From: Conus ventricosus
Lineage: Eukaryota; Mollusca; Gastropoda; Neogastropoda; Conidae
Direction of reading: 5' to 3'
Length of the DNA: 64,000 bases
Assembly: GCA_018398815.1 (NCBI GenBank)
Contig: CM031626.1
Span: forward strand, 37,006,647-37,070,646
Part shown: piece by piece, positions 30,364 to 42,157 of the stretch
Layout of the letters: the number at the start of each line of letters is the position of its first letter
Position numbering within the stretch: position 1 is the first letter of the stretch
Position numbers and translations under genes: made by a program
Notes under the pieces: model-generated
The model's database searches: none
What the model saw: the letters and a program-made list of their open reading frames with translations, nothing else
Told to the model about the DNA's origin: nothing

Positions 30364-30368
30364 GAAGG
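30364..30368. repeat. Target-site duplication of Maverick element 1, right copy (GAAGG)
   Basis: Direct repeat of 14351-14355. The frame of the host gene resumes immediately (GTT CAA CTG). Confidence 0.85.
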
Positions 30369-31966
30369 TTCAACTGAAGACATGGAAAAAAGCAAGGAAG
30401 GCGGTGAAACACGAAGTAGCTGATCAGGTAGTGGTGCTCAAGGACGACAGATCACTATTTGCCCACATGTTAATTGTTGCATGCCTATGCCCCGAGATTA
30501 ACTTCAAGGAAAGCATTGGCCAGCATGAGTTTACATCCCTCCCACGAGCCTTGTTCACAGTGAGTGGTGAACTCCTACCATGCACAGACAAAAGCAAGCT
30601 GATGGCTGCACTTGATGACCTGCCAAACAAAATTAGTGTTGATCTGCAGCCAGAGGATGTCGCCAATGACATTGCTCCCCTGACGCCAAGGAAGGCAACT
30701 GTAATTGACGGAATGGTAATCGTCCAGGCAATGGGTAAGCCACCTTGGGTCAAGCCATGTGCTTAATGGACTGACCACTTCATAATTACACTGAAAAGCA
30801 AGTTCAGAGAATATGATGATTTGCATCTAGTCTTTGACCGCTATGATCTTCCCACTTCACTGAAAGAGGCCACAAGGGAGAGACGCCAGGGTCGTAAGCC
30901 AGCAACTGCTTTTCACGTCACAGAGAATACACAGACTGGCAAGATGTCAGCAAAGCAGTTCCTATCCAGTACCGCAACCAAAGATGAACTGACAGTTTAT
31001 CTTGCAAAGAAAGCTCTCCACCACTTTGAGGGTAAGCCCAAGGTCTCCATAGTGACTTTGCGGCAAGATGTCCTCTCAAACTCCATGGACGTTCAACATC
31101 TTTGCAGCTTCCAAGAAGAAGCTGACACGAGACTTATCCTGCACAGTCTGGATGCTGTTCGAAGAGGAGCAACAGAACTCTACATTCAGTCACCTGACAC
31201 TGACGTTTTTGTCCTTGCAATCCACCGTTACCATCAGCTGTGCAGGAACACATACTTTGTCACTGGTGTGGGGCACAAGAAGCCAGTAGTTTCACTGGGA
31301 CCAATAGTGAATGCACTTGGCGATACAAAGGCTGAAGCCTTACCAGGATTCCATGCCCTCTCTGGAGCTGACGTAACAGGTCGATTTGCAGGCAAGAGGA
31401 AGCTGACCTGTTAGCAAGCATTTAGCAGGTGCTCCATGGGGGTGGTATCTGCATTTGCTGCCTTAGGGACGTCCGAGAAACTGGAAGTTGACACTGAACG
31501 AGCCATAGAGGCATTTGTTTGCCAACTCTATGAGCCTGGTAGCACTGTGGTGGATGTTGGTGATCTCAGATGGAAGCTTTTCACCAAGAAACAACTAGAG
31601 GCTCAACAGCTACCTCTGACACGAGGCGCCTTACATGAAGCCATTGCCCAGGCACACTACCAGGCCATGGTGTGGCGTCAGGTGACATTCCTCACCCTCA
31701 CCAGCAACAACCGAGGGGTGGAAGGAAGAGGGGGATAGGTAGTACCAACACCAACAAGGGATCCTCAAGCTCAAGCCACAGTTACTCACCTCATCAAATG
31801 TGGGTGCAAGAAGACCAGTTGCACATCACACTGTTCCTGTCGGTCGCAGGGCCTCAACTGCTCCGATATGTGTTTGTGTGGAGCTGATGAGGAGGTGTTC
31901 AGTAATGTCAACCATGCACTCTTAGAAATTGAAAAGGATGAAGAAGAAGGAGATCCTTCCATCTGA
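30364..31966 (+). pseudogene. CXC-domain multicopy gene, fragment 3 of 3
   Basis: Longest piece. It reads KTWKKARKAVKHEVADQVV, then EFTSLPRALFTVSGELLPC, a stop at about 30,765, then LVFDRYDLPTSLKEATRER, FQEEADTRLILHSLDAVRRG and SPDTDVFVLAIHRYHQLC, a region whose spaced acidic residues suggest a PIN-like nuclease fold (inference). It continues to LPGFHALSGADVTG, then a stop at 31,412. After a frame change near 31,690-31,740, a cysteine-rich CXC/CRC-type tail appears (KCGCKKTSCTSHCSCRS, then GLNCSDMCLCGADE, 31,797-31,890) and the frame ends at 31,966. Stops and breaks make it a pseudogene even without the two insertions. Confidence 0.75.
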
Positions 31967-32052
31967 TTATGAACACAAACACTTAATGAACATCGAAGTT
32001 CTATTCTACATTAGCTGACTAGAACCAGCCAGATGGTGGACCGAAAGAACTA

Positions 32053-32058
32053 AATAAA
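32053..32058 (+). promoter_or_regulatory. Possible polyadenylation signal AATAAA of the CXC-domain gene
   Basis: AATAAA 87 bp after the stop of fragment 3. Position is suitable; the hexamer is common by chance in AT-rich DNA. Confidence 0.35.
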
Positions 32059-32524
32059 CAGGTTTGAGCTATGCGATAATTACTGTATGTACAATTTACA
32101 AGTCAAGAACAAAAAGAAAAGTTTGATTTGTTGAAAGGAGTGTTTTTTTATTCTTAATTATCGTATTACTTTAAGCAGTATACTGGGTGTTTGTGTTGCA
32201 TGCAGAATGTATTTGGAGTTATATAATCAAATTATTTAGCACGATTTGAGCCGGCATTTGCAATTGAGAGTAAAGTATAAACAAATCACCAAAATAAATG
32301 GTGACATCATTTTTTGGTACGTTAAATCCTTCCAGAACACAGTCCAACCAGTGGCCAGAAATTAACATTTGAAACCAACGGAAAAAACACTGCCCTCACC
32401 CCCCCCCCCCTCACACACACACACTATAACGCAAACCCACAAATCACACAAAAAAACGCACTTGCACTTCTTAATACGCGCGCATACACACACACGCACG
32501 CGCATGCCCACGTATGTACACCAC

Positions 32525-32695
<171 letters not shown>

Positions 32696-33712
32696 CTGTA
32701 ACTTTTAAGGCCACATTATGCATACGCTTTTCTGTGTGAAGGAATAAGTTCTGAACTTCAACTTCATCAGGATCTAATAGGTTTGTAACTTAATGCGTTT
32801 GCCTTTCATATCAATGATCGCCTAATTTGTTTACTACAATTTATAATTTTAATGAATAGAACGAGCTTTGTGTATGTTGAAAAATCTTGTTCGAATAGTC
32901 ATGGAGTGATAATAATCACCACTGCAAATTGATTTTTTAGTGTCTGTCCAACAAATTGTGATTTCCAAAAAGTAAAGCGCCAAGTCCTTAGACAACTTTT
33001 GCACGAGAAAGTTTTTAAATACTTGCATTGTTCATTTTGAATGTTTAGTTACGAAAACAAAATGCAGCTGTGGTAGTTTGTCTTGATGGTAAAGTTGAAA
33101 CTAGTGCGTCTTTTTTTGCCAAACTTAAAATATCCCCAGGACCTACTCTCCCTCTCCCAGGTACCCATCGTCCGGAGATTTCCCTTCCCCAGCACCACCA
33201 AGGCACCATTGTGAGCAGTCTTGCTCACTACAGTTGAGGCGCCACCGAGACCATCCTTCCTCAACGCCGCCTCTACAACCACCACACCACCACCACCACC
33301 AAAGCAGTCTTTTTTTTTTTTTGCTGCCTGTGCCATCCACCAGCTCACCTCTATCTCCGTCTCCTTTGAGAGACGAATTGCAACCAGTACCCACTGGTAC
33401 GAACATTATTAACTTGTTTGTTGTACATGTCTCCTCTCCACTCCAAAGGGCAGAGAGATATTTAAGACTTTTATAAGCATTTGAGAAGCATTTATTTTAT
33501 CTTTCCCCATTCACCCACTCAAGCACATACTGTTAGTTAGGCAGAATCATCTACCACTGCAGATATGAATGCTTATCTCCCCCTATTTCTTCAATCTAAG
33601 ACATAAGAGCAAACTTTGTTTATAATTCAATATTTCTTGCAGTCACTGCAACGCCAAGCTGCTCTGTAAGTTGCTGGAACGGTGCCCGGTACTTATCCTT
33701 GGAATTTATTAG

Positions 33713-33832
<120 letters not shown>

Positions 33833-33888
33833 GAACAATATAAAAGTGTTCTTTAAAAATCTGAAGGTGCTCAACCCCTTGGGGAGCA

Positions 33889-34010
33889 ACATCTGTTAAG
33901 AATATTTTTTAAAAAATGAAGTATTAAAATCAACAAGCTTGTTTCGAACCTCTCGCTCTCCTCAGGAGCTTGTTGATTTTAATACTTCATTTTTAAAAAA
34001 TATTCTTAAC

Positions 34011-34012
<2 letters not shown>
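33889..34012. repeat. Fold-back inverted repeat
   Basis: Arms of about 46 bp (CTGTTAAGAATATTTTTTAA... at 33,889 and its complement ending ...TTCTTAACAG at 34,012) around a spacer of about 27 bases. It sits between the (TA)n and (GA)n tracts. A short related sequence (GTGCTCAACC...GGGAGC.ACAT) lies at both 33,867 and 34,326. Confidence 0.85.
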
Positions 34013-34043
<31 letters not shown>

Positions 34044-34100
<57 letters not shown>

Positions 34101-34101
34101 A

Positions 34102-34162
<61 letters not shown>

Positions 34163-34172
34163 CAGACAAAAA

Positions 34173-34215
<43 letters not shown>

Positions 34216-34228
34216 GAGAGGAGAGAGA

Positions 34229-34286
<58 letters not shown>

Positions 34287-34290
34287 GAGA
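34044..34290. repeat. (GA)n microsatellite
   Basis: Long GAGA tract with interruptions, preceded by a (TA) run at 34,013-34,046. Confidence 0.95.
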
Positions 34291-34767
34291 TAATAGTAAT
34301 AAGAATCAACGTTATTTTAAAAGAAGTGCTCAACCACAGCGGGAGCGACATTTGTCACATTAAAGCAAGCTAACAACAAGCTTTAAAACATCAACAGGTC
34401 TGTTTCTTGCATGTGCAGTCGTCAGGATGTAGGGGGCTTGTGCTGCCAGTGTTATATACTGACTTCCATAAAAAACGCGAAAAATCGAAAGGCTATTTTT
34501 GGGGTGAAAAAGGGGTGAATATACAATATTGACCCATTGTGGCAAGTTGCTTGGGTCCAAGACTCACGTGCAGTGAAAACATTGTGTGAGCAACACATCA
34601 TTCCCGGCATTGGAGGGTCAACAAAAATGGTAAACTGGTTGCTACATGTGAGGCACGTGCACACCATGCAGAGCAAAGTTAACCAGCGACAAGTACGCAG
34701 GCATGCAATCTTTATAAAGTCGCGCTACAAGGTTCAGATAACGACTTGCCGTCTGAGCGCTACAGAG

Positions 34768-35320
34768 ATGCCAAGACTACGAGCAGAGGAACGCAATCGT
34801 GCCCTAGCCATCTGGAGGCTGGTGTGGATGCCAGGCAGGTCGCCAAATCTTTAACTTCCACATCTCAACCATCTATCGTCTGCAGCACCGCATGCGAGTC
34901 ACTGGTACCAATGATGATCGTCCCCGGCCAGGCCGTCCTCGGGTCACCACACCAAGAGAGATCGCCATTTTGTTAGAACCCATCTGCGGGACAGGCGGCA
35001 AACAGCCGCAAACACTGCTTGACAGGTGGCTGGGAATCTCCAGCAACGAATCAGCCTCAACACTGTGCGGTGGCGTCTTCAGGAGAACGGGCTGGCATGT
35101 AGGCGTCCTCACAGAGGTCGGTTACTGACACCAAGACACCGGCAGGACAGGCTGCAGTGGGCACAAGCCCGATCAACTGGCGCAGGCAGCAGTGGGGACG
35201 CATACTGTTCTCAGATGAGAGCCGTTTTTGTATTGACATGGCTGATGGTCGTGTCAGAATATGGCGTCGACCTGGTGAACGCTATGCTGACTCCTGACGT
35301 GGTAGAGCGGAACCCCCTGG
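34768..35320 (+). pseudogene. Tc1-type transposase, N-terminal part
   Basis: Starts MPRLRAEERNRALA with a paired-like helix-turn-helix region, then RPRPGRPRVTTPRE (the GRPR minor-groove motif), LNTVRWRLQENGLACRRP, RLQWAQAR and a DDE-core segment around ..SDESRFCIDMADG.. near 35,205-35,255, in shifting frames. It stops at the Maverick insertion point after DVVER. Transposase would cut and paste the element; this copy is dead. Confidence 0.8.
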
Positions 35321-35410
35321 AGAGAACAGGGAAATGTCTGTTCTACCCACTTGCTCCTCCACCAATTTTTTGGGCGAAAGTGGCCTAAAAGCCGCCTTTT
35401 CCTGTTCTCT
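35321..35410. repeat. Terminal hairpin, left tip of element 2
   Basis: Arms AGAGAACAGGGAAA and TTTTCCTGTTCTCT enclose a 62-nt inner part containing its own partial inverted pair. The inner sequence differs from element 1 but matches the other tip of element 2 (50,715-50,810) as an inverted repeat. Confidence 0.8.
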
Positions 35411-35447
35411 GACAAGTAAGACTTCAATAACAAAAAATAACGATTAT

Positions 35448-36057
35448 CTACAAACAAACATACTGTGTAGGGTTATCCGTTTTTAATACTAATTTACTAA
35501 AGTTTTCAGATTTTAATTTTGTTTAATCCTATGTTTTTCTTGGTCATTTTCAAAAACATCATTTTCGCGCAAACATTTTCAAATGAGTCTCTGTCTTTCA
35601 TGTGAAATAAAACTACAGTCTTTAACTGTTCTCTAAAGTCTTTTAAAACCGAGTTATATTTCTGGCATAAAATCCACACACTTATCCTAGCATGTCTTCC
35701 GCTGAAAGCTAGTTTCGACAAAGTGTTTCTCTTTTTAACTATGTCTCTTTCTGCCGAACAGTCATCTATAATAAATAGTGTTTGCGTTCCTTCAAACAGT
35801 TTATAAAACTGTTCTAAACACTCACTCAGTTTATTGCTAGGATCAACTAAATATATGTCATCATCTGTCCATATAAACCTTCTATCATGATATGCTTTGT
35901 TCCATTAAGTGTTGGACAGAAAACCACAATGTGATCAAAATTATAGCGATAAACTGTTTGTAATAGGTCTAGGACAAATATTGTTTTTCCACAACCAGTC
36001 TGCCCACAAATCAATGAGCAATGAGGAGTTTTTGTTTATAAAGTTTAACTGCTCCAT
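35448..36057 (-). pseudogene. Packaging ATPase remnant (element 2)
   Basis: Close copy of 29627-30238. Walker A reads GQTGCGKT near 35,985-36,010; the C-terminal half (35,506-35,721, SKLAFSGRHARISVWILCQ) is open, and frame changes occur near 35,900 and 36,035. The gene end again lies in the terminal repeat. Confidence 0.85.
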
Positions 36058-36072
36058 GGTTTTATAACAGAA

Positions 36073-36927
36073 CTTAATCTAATCGGTTATTGTTTTTATC
36101 ATGCCCTCTGTTAAAACTTGTTCAGTATAATAAAATCCTATAAGGTCTAAATGTGTAAGATTTTAAACCAATTCAGTGCTGTAAGATTGTTTCTATTTAG
36201 ACTAATATTGATTTTGTTGTTGTTGTTATGACCTTAATATCCTCACCATTGTGAAGAATGACAACAGTAACTTTAAGACTGTCAACGTCTAAGTTTTGCC
36301 AGCTAATTAGAATTCCTTTAAAAAGGACGTCACTAACGCCCACAACCCATCCCTCTCCTTATCTTTTAAGACAGAAATTTCAAATATTATTGTGAACGTG
36401 TCCCTAATTTCATTTGCGGCATGAACTGTAATTTTGTAGAAGCATCTTTTACAACTGTTTCTTTTCTGTGGAGGATGTACTGTTTTTCCCATACGGCGTT
36501 ATTTCAATTTCTTTCCGACTATTGTCGTCTGGCATAAGACTTACATGTAAAGGGCCAGAGTGAATGCTTTTCTGAAACTTTTTTGACGGCCAAAAATGTA
36601 AATGGGCTTATGAATTCAAATTTTATTTTCCATTCTAAATATGGTTCTAAGTGCCATTTGAGGTCAGGTTTTCGAACTATTTTATATTCATACTGGCCAA
36701 CATTATTTGCCTCTAGATTGCGTAGTTGCTCTAGTTTAGGAAACTTTTTGTTGTCGCCAACCTCTTTGCGTTTATAATCACCATCTTTAGTGTACTCAAA
36801 ACCATACAAAGTGCCTATCTCACCATTCTGTTCAAAGTCCGCAACATCTGCAAGGTCTTTTTAATTCTAAGGTTATACACCTCACAGGAGCTAATGTAAC
36901 TCCTGATTCTTCTGGCCCACGCGACAT
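36073..36927 (-). pseudogene. Beta-rich hypothetical protein remnant (element 2)
   Basis: Copy of 28754-29610. The first third is open (YGFEYTKDGDYKRKEVGDNK, 36,519-36,809). At the place where element 1 breaks, this copy has one more G and stays in frame, but it has its own later breaks. Confidence 0.8.
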
Positions 36928-36943
36928 TTTTTAGTACAACATA

Positions 36944-37631
36944 TTATTTTATTTCCGAAACAATGTGCAGGTTATCACATTTCACGCTTTCCCCGCTTTG
37001 TCTTTGTTTTTTATTTTTAAATGATCCGACCCTCCCACAAACTAATCTTTTAAACTGAAAATTTAGGGAATTGTATAATTTCAAAATCGCATATGCAGCT
37101 TTCCCTGACGGAAGAGCTCTTAAAACAGTTGAGGGCCTTCCATCATATAAGTTTTCATCAGTGCTTAGTCATCCAAATGAACTTTAGAGTAATGAATGTA
37201 ATGCAAGATCGAGCGGGCTTTCCCCCTCATAAGTAGTTTTGGTTGGTGTAATCTAAATATATAATTGTTAGCTGTAAAGCCTAACATTTTAGCTAGTTCT
37301 TTATCAAAATAGTAACCTACTTCTTCTTCAGGCTTGAATGTTAACATTGTTTTTAGATTCGCATTGTTAAGTTTGAGAGTAATGTCGAAGTTACTCATTG
37401 CTTCTTTTAGTGAGAAAAAACCCGTAATAACCATCAGTATTGTTAATGGCAAAACTAATGTTCCTGCATTATTAATTTTTTGAATCTTATTATTCTTCCT
37501 GGATTCACTTATATTAAACCATACGACTTTGTAAATATTTCTTGGAGCGCGACCGTTTTAGCCCCGCAATTGTTTTCAATAGCATGTTCTAAAAACGAAG
37601 GGCGGTCTTGAGTTGTTATTGTTACAAACAT
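36944..37631 (-). pseudogene. Penton-like protein remnant (element 2)
   Basis: Copy of 28048-28737; FSLKEAMSNFDITLKLNNAN and the KPEEEVGYYFDKELAKMLGF block are readable at 37,270-37,430. Frame changes lie near 37,190 and 37,500. Confidence 0.8.
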
Positions 37632-37651
37632 TTTTTTTAAAACAAATTAAA

Positions 37652-38151
37652 ATGAGGGGCATTCAAATATACTGGCGCAAAATATTCTGTTGGGGGCCCC
37701 TACAAACTTAAAAATATAGCAACTGATACTCTTGACATTGCTGTGACCCAGACTGCCTCTTTTCATAAAAGGTGTGGGCTCCATTGAAGAGCTATCTTAA
37801 CCCCCCTATTGAAAAAGACCGCATCAAGAAAGGTGGTTTAGTATCCGATGCAGTTTTATCAGAACCAGTAAACTTTGCTGTGTTTTGCGCATCATCTGGG
37901 TGTGGAGTGTCGTATGTGATCATTTAAATCACCATGATCCTTTTGGGGAGGTCAGTGTACAGATGTCATGTTTTTTACACCTTCAGACGTAATTTTGTCT
38001 GATCTGACATAGCGCCATTACCAAATGAACAAACCATTTGATCCACTCAGCACAGAATAGAATGAGAGGCTTTTGAAGGATCTGTTAACGAATTCAATAT
38101 TAACATCAAGAAGGCTTTAGGACTAAAAGTTGGATTTTAATCATGGCCTAG
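37652..38151 (+). pseudogene. Minor capsid-type protein remnant (element 2)
   Basis: Copy of 27532-28029 by position and scattered identity (for example the segment encoding ..NFAVFCA.. near 37,870). Multiple indels. Confidence 0.7.
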
Positions 38152-38857
38152 GCGAATGTATTTTCGGGGGCACGCACAGGAAATTTAACTATGACTGGCA
38201 TCCTCCTTCAAATCTTTCTTTTTTGGCACAATGTGACCGGGGTCCCTACAGAAGAGCATAAAACAGGCTTAGACAAATTTATCTTAGACACTTCTAAGGG
38301 CCTCCTAACTTAGGGCGGGAATAGAAACGATTATACGACTCTATTGTACTTACGTTTGGTGTTTGATTAGGGTCGCATGCACAGGCAGATTCGGAGCATA
38401 ACTGATCCTTCTACTGGCTTTGACGCACCATAATACAATACTTAGACAAATTTAAGAGGTCGGCCATAAATTATACAGTTGATTTACCTTCAAAGTATTC
38501 ACAGGTACCAACATGTTTTACAATACGCAAGATCCCGTAAGTAGACTTTGCTGTTGGCATGGTTTATACATGCTGCTTCTGACCTCCAGGTCCAGATAGG
38601 TACAATAATAAAATTATAATATTGGAAATTTTATAGCAGGCAATGAACAGAAGGTTGGGAAAAACGACTTAAATTCTGAGCAGATATATACCCCCCCATC
38701 CCCGAACACCCATGATTAAGTCATCAATCCCCGATGTCCAAACCCCAAAGTCATTGAAGATCAGCAAAAGCTCGCGGGACTCTGTTAGCGTTGACATGAA
38801 TATGAAAGACAGCGTTGTTCTTGGATTAATGGCATAGGATACTTGGTCTTTTTCTTA
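38143..38857 (+). pseudogene. Structural-type protein remnant (element 2)
   Basis: Copy of 26815-27539. Landmarks: the KYNYDWHPP-like segment near 38,185 and the YARS..VDFAVG-like segment near 38,525-38,565. Heavily broken. Confidence 0.65.
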
Positions 38858-40034
38858 TAAATAGTAACCAACTATTACAAGAAATTAATGGCCTTAAGTG
38901 CTCGGCCATTAAAGCCACTTCTTTGTTGCGGTAGACAAATGCCAGCTGACAATGCCCCTAATATGCTAGGTAAAGGTTTAGCTTTACAGCTAATTTTTTT
39001 AATAATTCGCAAGGATGATCAAGCTGTTTTTTTTACCCATGATTTAATCTGGTGGAGGGCGGATGGCGGATGGAGGTATGGGACTTGGCCTCCATCCGCC
39101 GCCTGTAATATGCCATCACCAGTGTACTTATTGCAAATCCTAAGGCTGTTATAACGCTTTCTAATGTGACTCTTGCTCTCTAACAATATGTTCTTATTCG
39201 ATTCTGCTGCGGTTGCGGTCTTTTAAAAATTTTTTCGATAGTTTCTCTTATTCTATTCATTGAGTTCGTAAAATAGGTCTCGGTTAGTAGTCGTCACTTT
39301 AGGTCTTGCTGATCTCTCTTGTTCAAGATCTTTTAGTCTTTGGGGTTATTCTTTCTTTAATATCTGGCCCTAAGTTGGAAGTTCATCAGCCTCAACGAGT
39401 TTTTTCTTTTTCTTTTTATATGCCCATCTAGTTCACCTAGTTTGGCTAAATTGTTTTTGTTATTCGCTCTGATGGTTCTTAAAGTACGATCAAGGGCTAA
39501 TAATTTCGCATAGTGCAATGGGGATCATTATTGTTTTTAAACGCTGTTTATTTGAAAAACTGGTTTCTGGCTTCTATTGTATTTATTAATTCGCCTGTGA
39601 TTGAATTTAATTCTTTAAGTTCCATGTCTTTGCATTTGGTTATCTGTAGGGAGTTCTTGTTGTGTGTTGAGTTTAGCAAACTGCATCCTATCTAATTTTG
39701 GTTCTAGCAATGCGGCGATTTGGATTTTCACACTGTGTCTATTTCTAATTGAACCACGGCTAATAACTGTTGAGGGTCGGGTTTTAGTTGTAAGCCGAAC
39801 AAGTTTGCACTGATCGTTTTTACAGACAAATGACCATCTTTATTCATAATCTTTGGGTCTATATATTCAGGGAGGTTCTTGACCTAAACTTTGTAAAATG
39901 CTCCGACCGTACTTTATGGTTAATTCACGCTGCATTGGAGCGTTGAGCAGATGCTGTGTCAAAGGGATATTTCCACTCATGGTCGTCTCAGGATCAAAAA
40001 ACATCTTAATCTTCTTCACTTCAATTCTTGCCAT
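38850..40034 (-). pseudogene. Coiled-coil membrane protein remnant (element 2)
   Basis: Copy of 25594-26844. The start region keeps an open frame where element 1 is shifted, and ATG follows ATTTAAAAAC. Later parts are degraded, with a deletion or rearrangement around the proline-rich block near 39,050-39,110. Confidence 0.72.
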
Positions 40035-40072
40035 GTTTTTAAATAATTAACTTTGTATTTCGCTTCATAAAA

Positions 40073-41377
40073 ATGTCGGAAGCACATGGCTCGATCTTAA
40101 CCGCATAGTAGGACTGATATGAAAGCCCTTTGGCGTGAAGGGAAAATATGCGGGGGACTAATACTGTTCCAAAATATTCCATTTTCCTATTCCTGCAGAT
40201 CAAATCTTAATGTCAAATTTCCAGGACTAGAGCAGATGACGTGATTGTGCCAGGGGCTCTGCGCGTCTTACTTTTAAAAATAGTTATCGATTCAACAACA
40301 GACCCAATCAGGACAGTTGTACAGGAATCTGGGGCGGCACAATCGTTAGGTAAATTTTTGTAAAAATTTGAGGGGCAAGGAAGTATTTTCTTTAAACAAA
40401 TGCAGTATATTTTTTAAACCTATTCTGATCTCTGGCTAAACGCGAATGAAAGGGAAGATCTGCGTTTCAAGGAATTCATCCGAAGCATAAACTTAGAATA
40501 GACGTGATCGCCTCAGGCGCTTAAAGGCAGCAAAATGGCTTTAGCTGTAAGTTATGCGTATGAGAATTCGCTTTTTACATTCCTTAGATTTTGAGTGTTA
40601 AAAAGCGCATGCACCATACTTTCATGGAGCATTAAAAGACAGATTGTAATTTGAACTAACTTTTAATGAATACAATGTTTATCAATCATCAGACACCGAA
40701 GCAAAGTACGCTTTTCTGGACATATCGTTAGAGTATGACGTTATGTTAAGCAACCCTAATTTAGCAAGGCTGTTTGAGCACCAATATCAGTCAAAATTAG
40801 CAATATATTACGAAAGAGTGTTTTCATCATACAACATATCCTAAGGAAGCAGGGCAGACCACTATATGGAAATTTTAGTTTTAGCGTCTCAGCAGATCGC
40901 TTAAAGTATTTTATTGCTGTGTGAAGATGAAGAACATTCCAAAAAGGGAAAGTGAAAAGTTTTTTAATCAAAAATCATGAAAGTACAATGTTCGATTGAG
41001 GGGGGGGCCCAGTCCTAACAAATCTATGCTAGCGGGCTTAAACCTTATCAGCTTTTGATGAAATAACGAAAACTGTTTGGAGGTGGGAGGTGTAGAAATC
41101 CAAACAGTTGAACCTTGTGGCTAAAAGATCTACACCTTCACAGTCGTAAGACTTGTGATTCATACCCCCCCTCCGTTTTATGGAGTTGACCTAAGGTCAA
41201 CGGAGGATAATCAGTTACATGGAATGCGGGAGACTGTCCCCCCCCCGACCGGAGACGTAATAAACTATTCAAAATTGATAAAGAGAAGAAGCTGATTACG
41301 CTTAATGTACATTTGTTTTTAATATTGATGCGCAGCTGAATATTGAAAATAAACGATTAAAAGATATACAATTCTAA
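40073..41377 (+). pseudogene. Major capsid protein candidate remnant (element 2)
   Basis: Copy of 24284-25553. The DLWLNANERED segment near 40,425-40,460 and the GGGRC-like region near 41,080 are recognisable. Multiple frame breaks, including an extra A near 40,415. Confidence 0.75.
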
Positions 41378-41401
41378 ATTATTTTTATTTTATAAAAAGC
41401 A

Positions 41402-42028
41402 ATGTCTGTTCAGGTTTATCCAAAAGGCCTTACAGCGCCGCCAAAGAGAGATAGTAGAAACCCTAACATAAAAACTTTAGATTAACAAACATTACACAAA
41501 TGCAGCATTACTGAGCAAGACCTTTCAAAACTACAGCAAAACCCAACGCGGTATTTGCTGCCTTTAATGTGTTACATATGTTATTACTGGAGCATCGACT
41601 ATAATGTGCTCTATCAGAGGAAACGGTTGTTGGTCTCTTAGCAAACGGGCATAGGGGCAATCCCGCAGCTTTACCTCTAGAGGTTTGTCTTTAGCTATCG
41701 GTCTGTGTTCATTAGCCTGTAGGTGCTGCTAGTCCAAAAAATTAAAAAACTTAACTCCAAAAGCACACAGCTATGTTGTTCAAACTAATAACAAGCTAAA
41801 TTAGTTCGTTCAACACTGACAATAAATTATGCATAGCTGACTCAAACAATCACGGATGAAGTATTAAATCGTTTACAGGCCGATTTTGTGTCTATCAAAG
41901 ACAACTAAAGTTTGTTCTCCAAAAGAAAGCGAGGGCTAGTTTTTCTAAGCCAACCCCGCAGCAGATAAAAAGGAATGCTTAAAATAAAGTAAACGAAACA
42001 TTAAACTTGTTCTAAACAGCTACATTAA
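41402..42028 (+). pseudogene. Hydrophobic-hairpin protein remnant (element 2)
   Basis: Copy of 23610-24258, starting ATGTCTGTTCAG as in element 1. Frame breaks throughout. Confidence 0.7.
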
Positions 42029-42157
42029 CACACCACAAAGGAGTTTTATACTTTAGTTAGAGTCCAAGCGCAAAAAAGACGTCGATATTGGTTCTGTTTA
42101 AGCCGTTGTATTTTTTTTAATTTAAATAAAATATGTTGCTTTAGAAAGAAAGACAGA

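Noticed and set aside
30424..30826. Minus-strand frames opposite the CXC gene
   Set aside because: Antisense shadows of the readable plus-strand frame.
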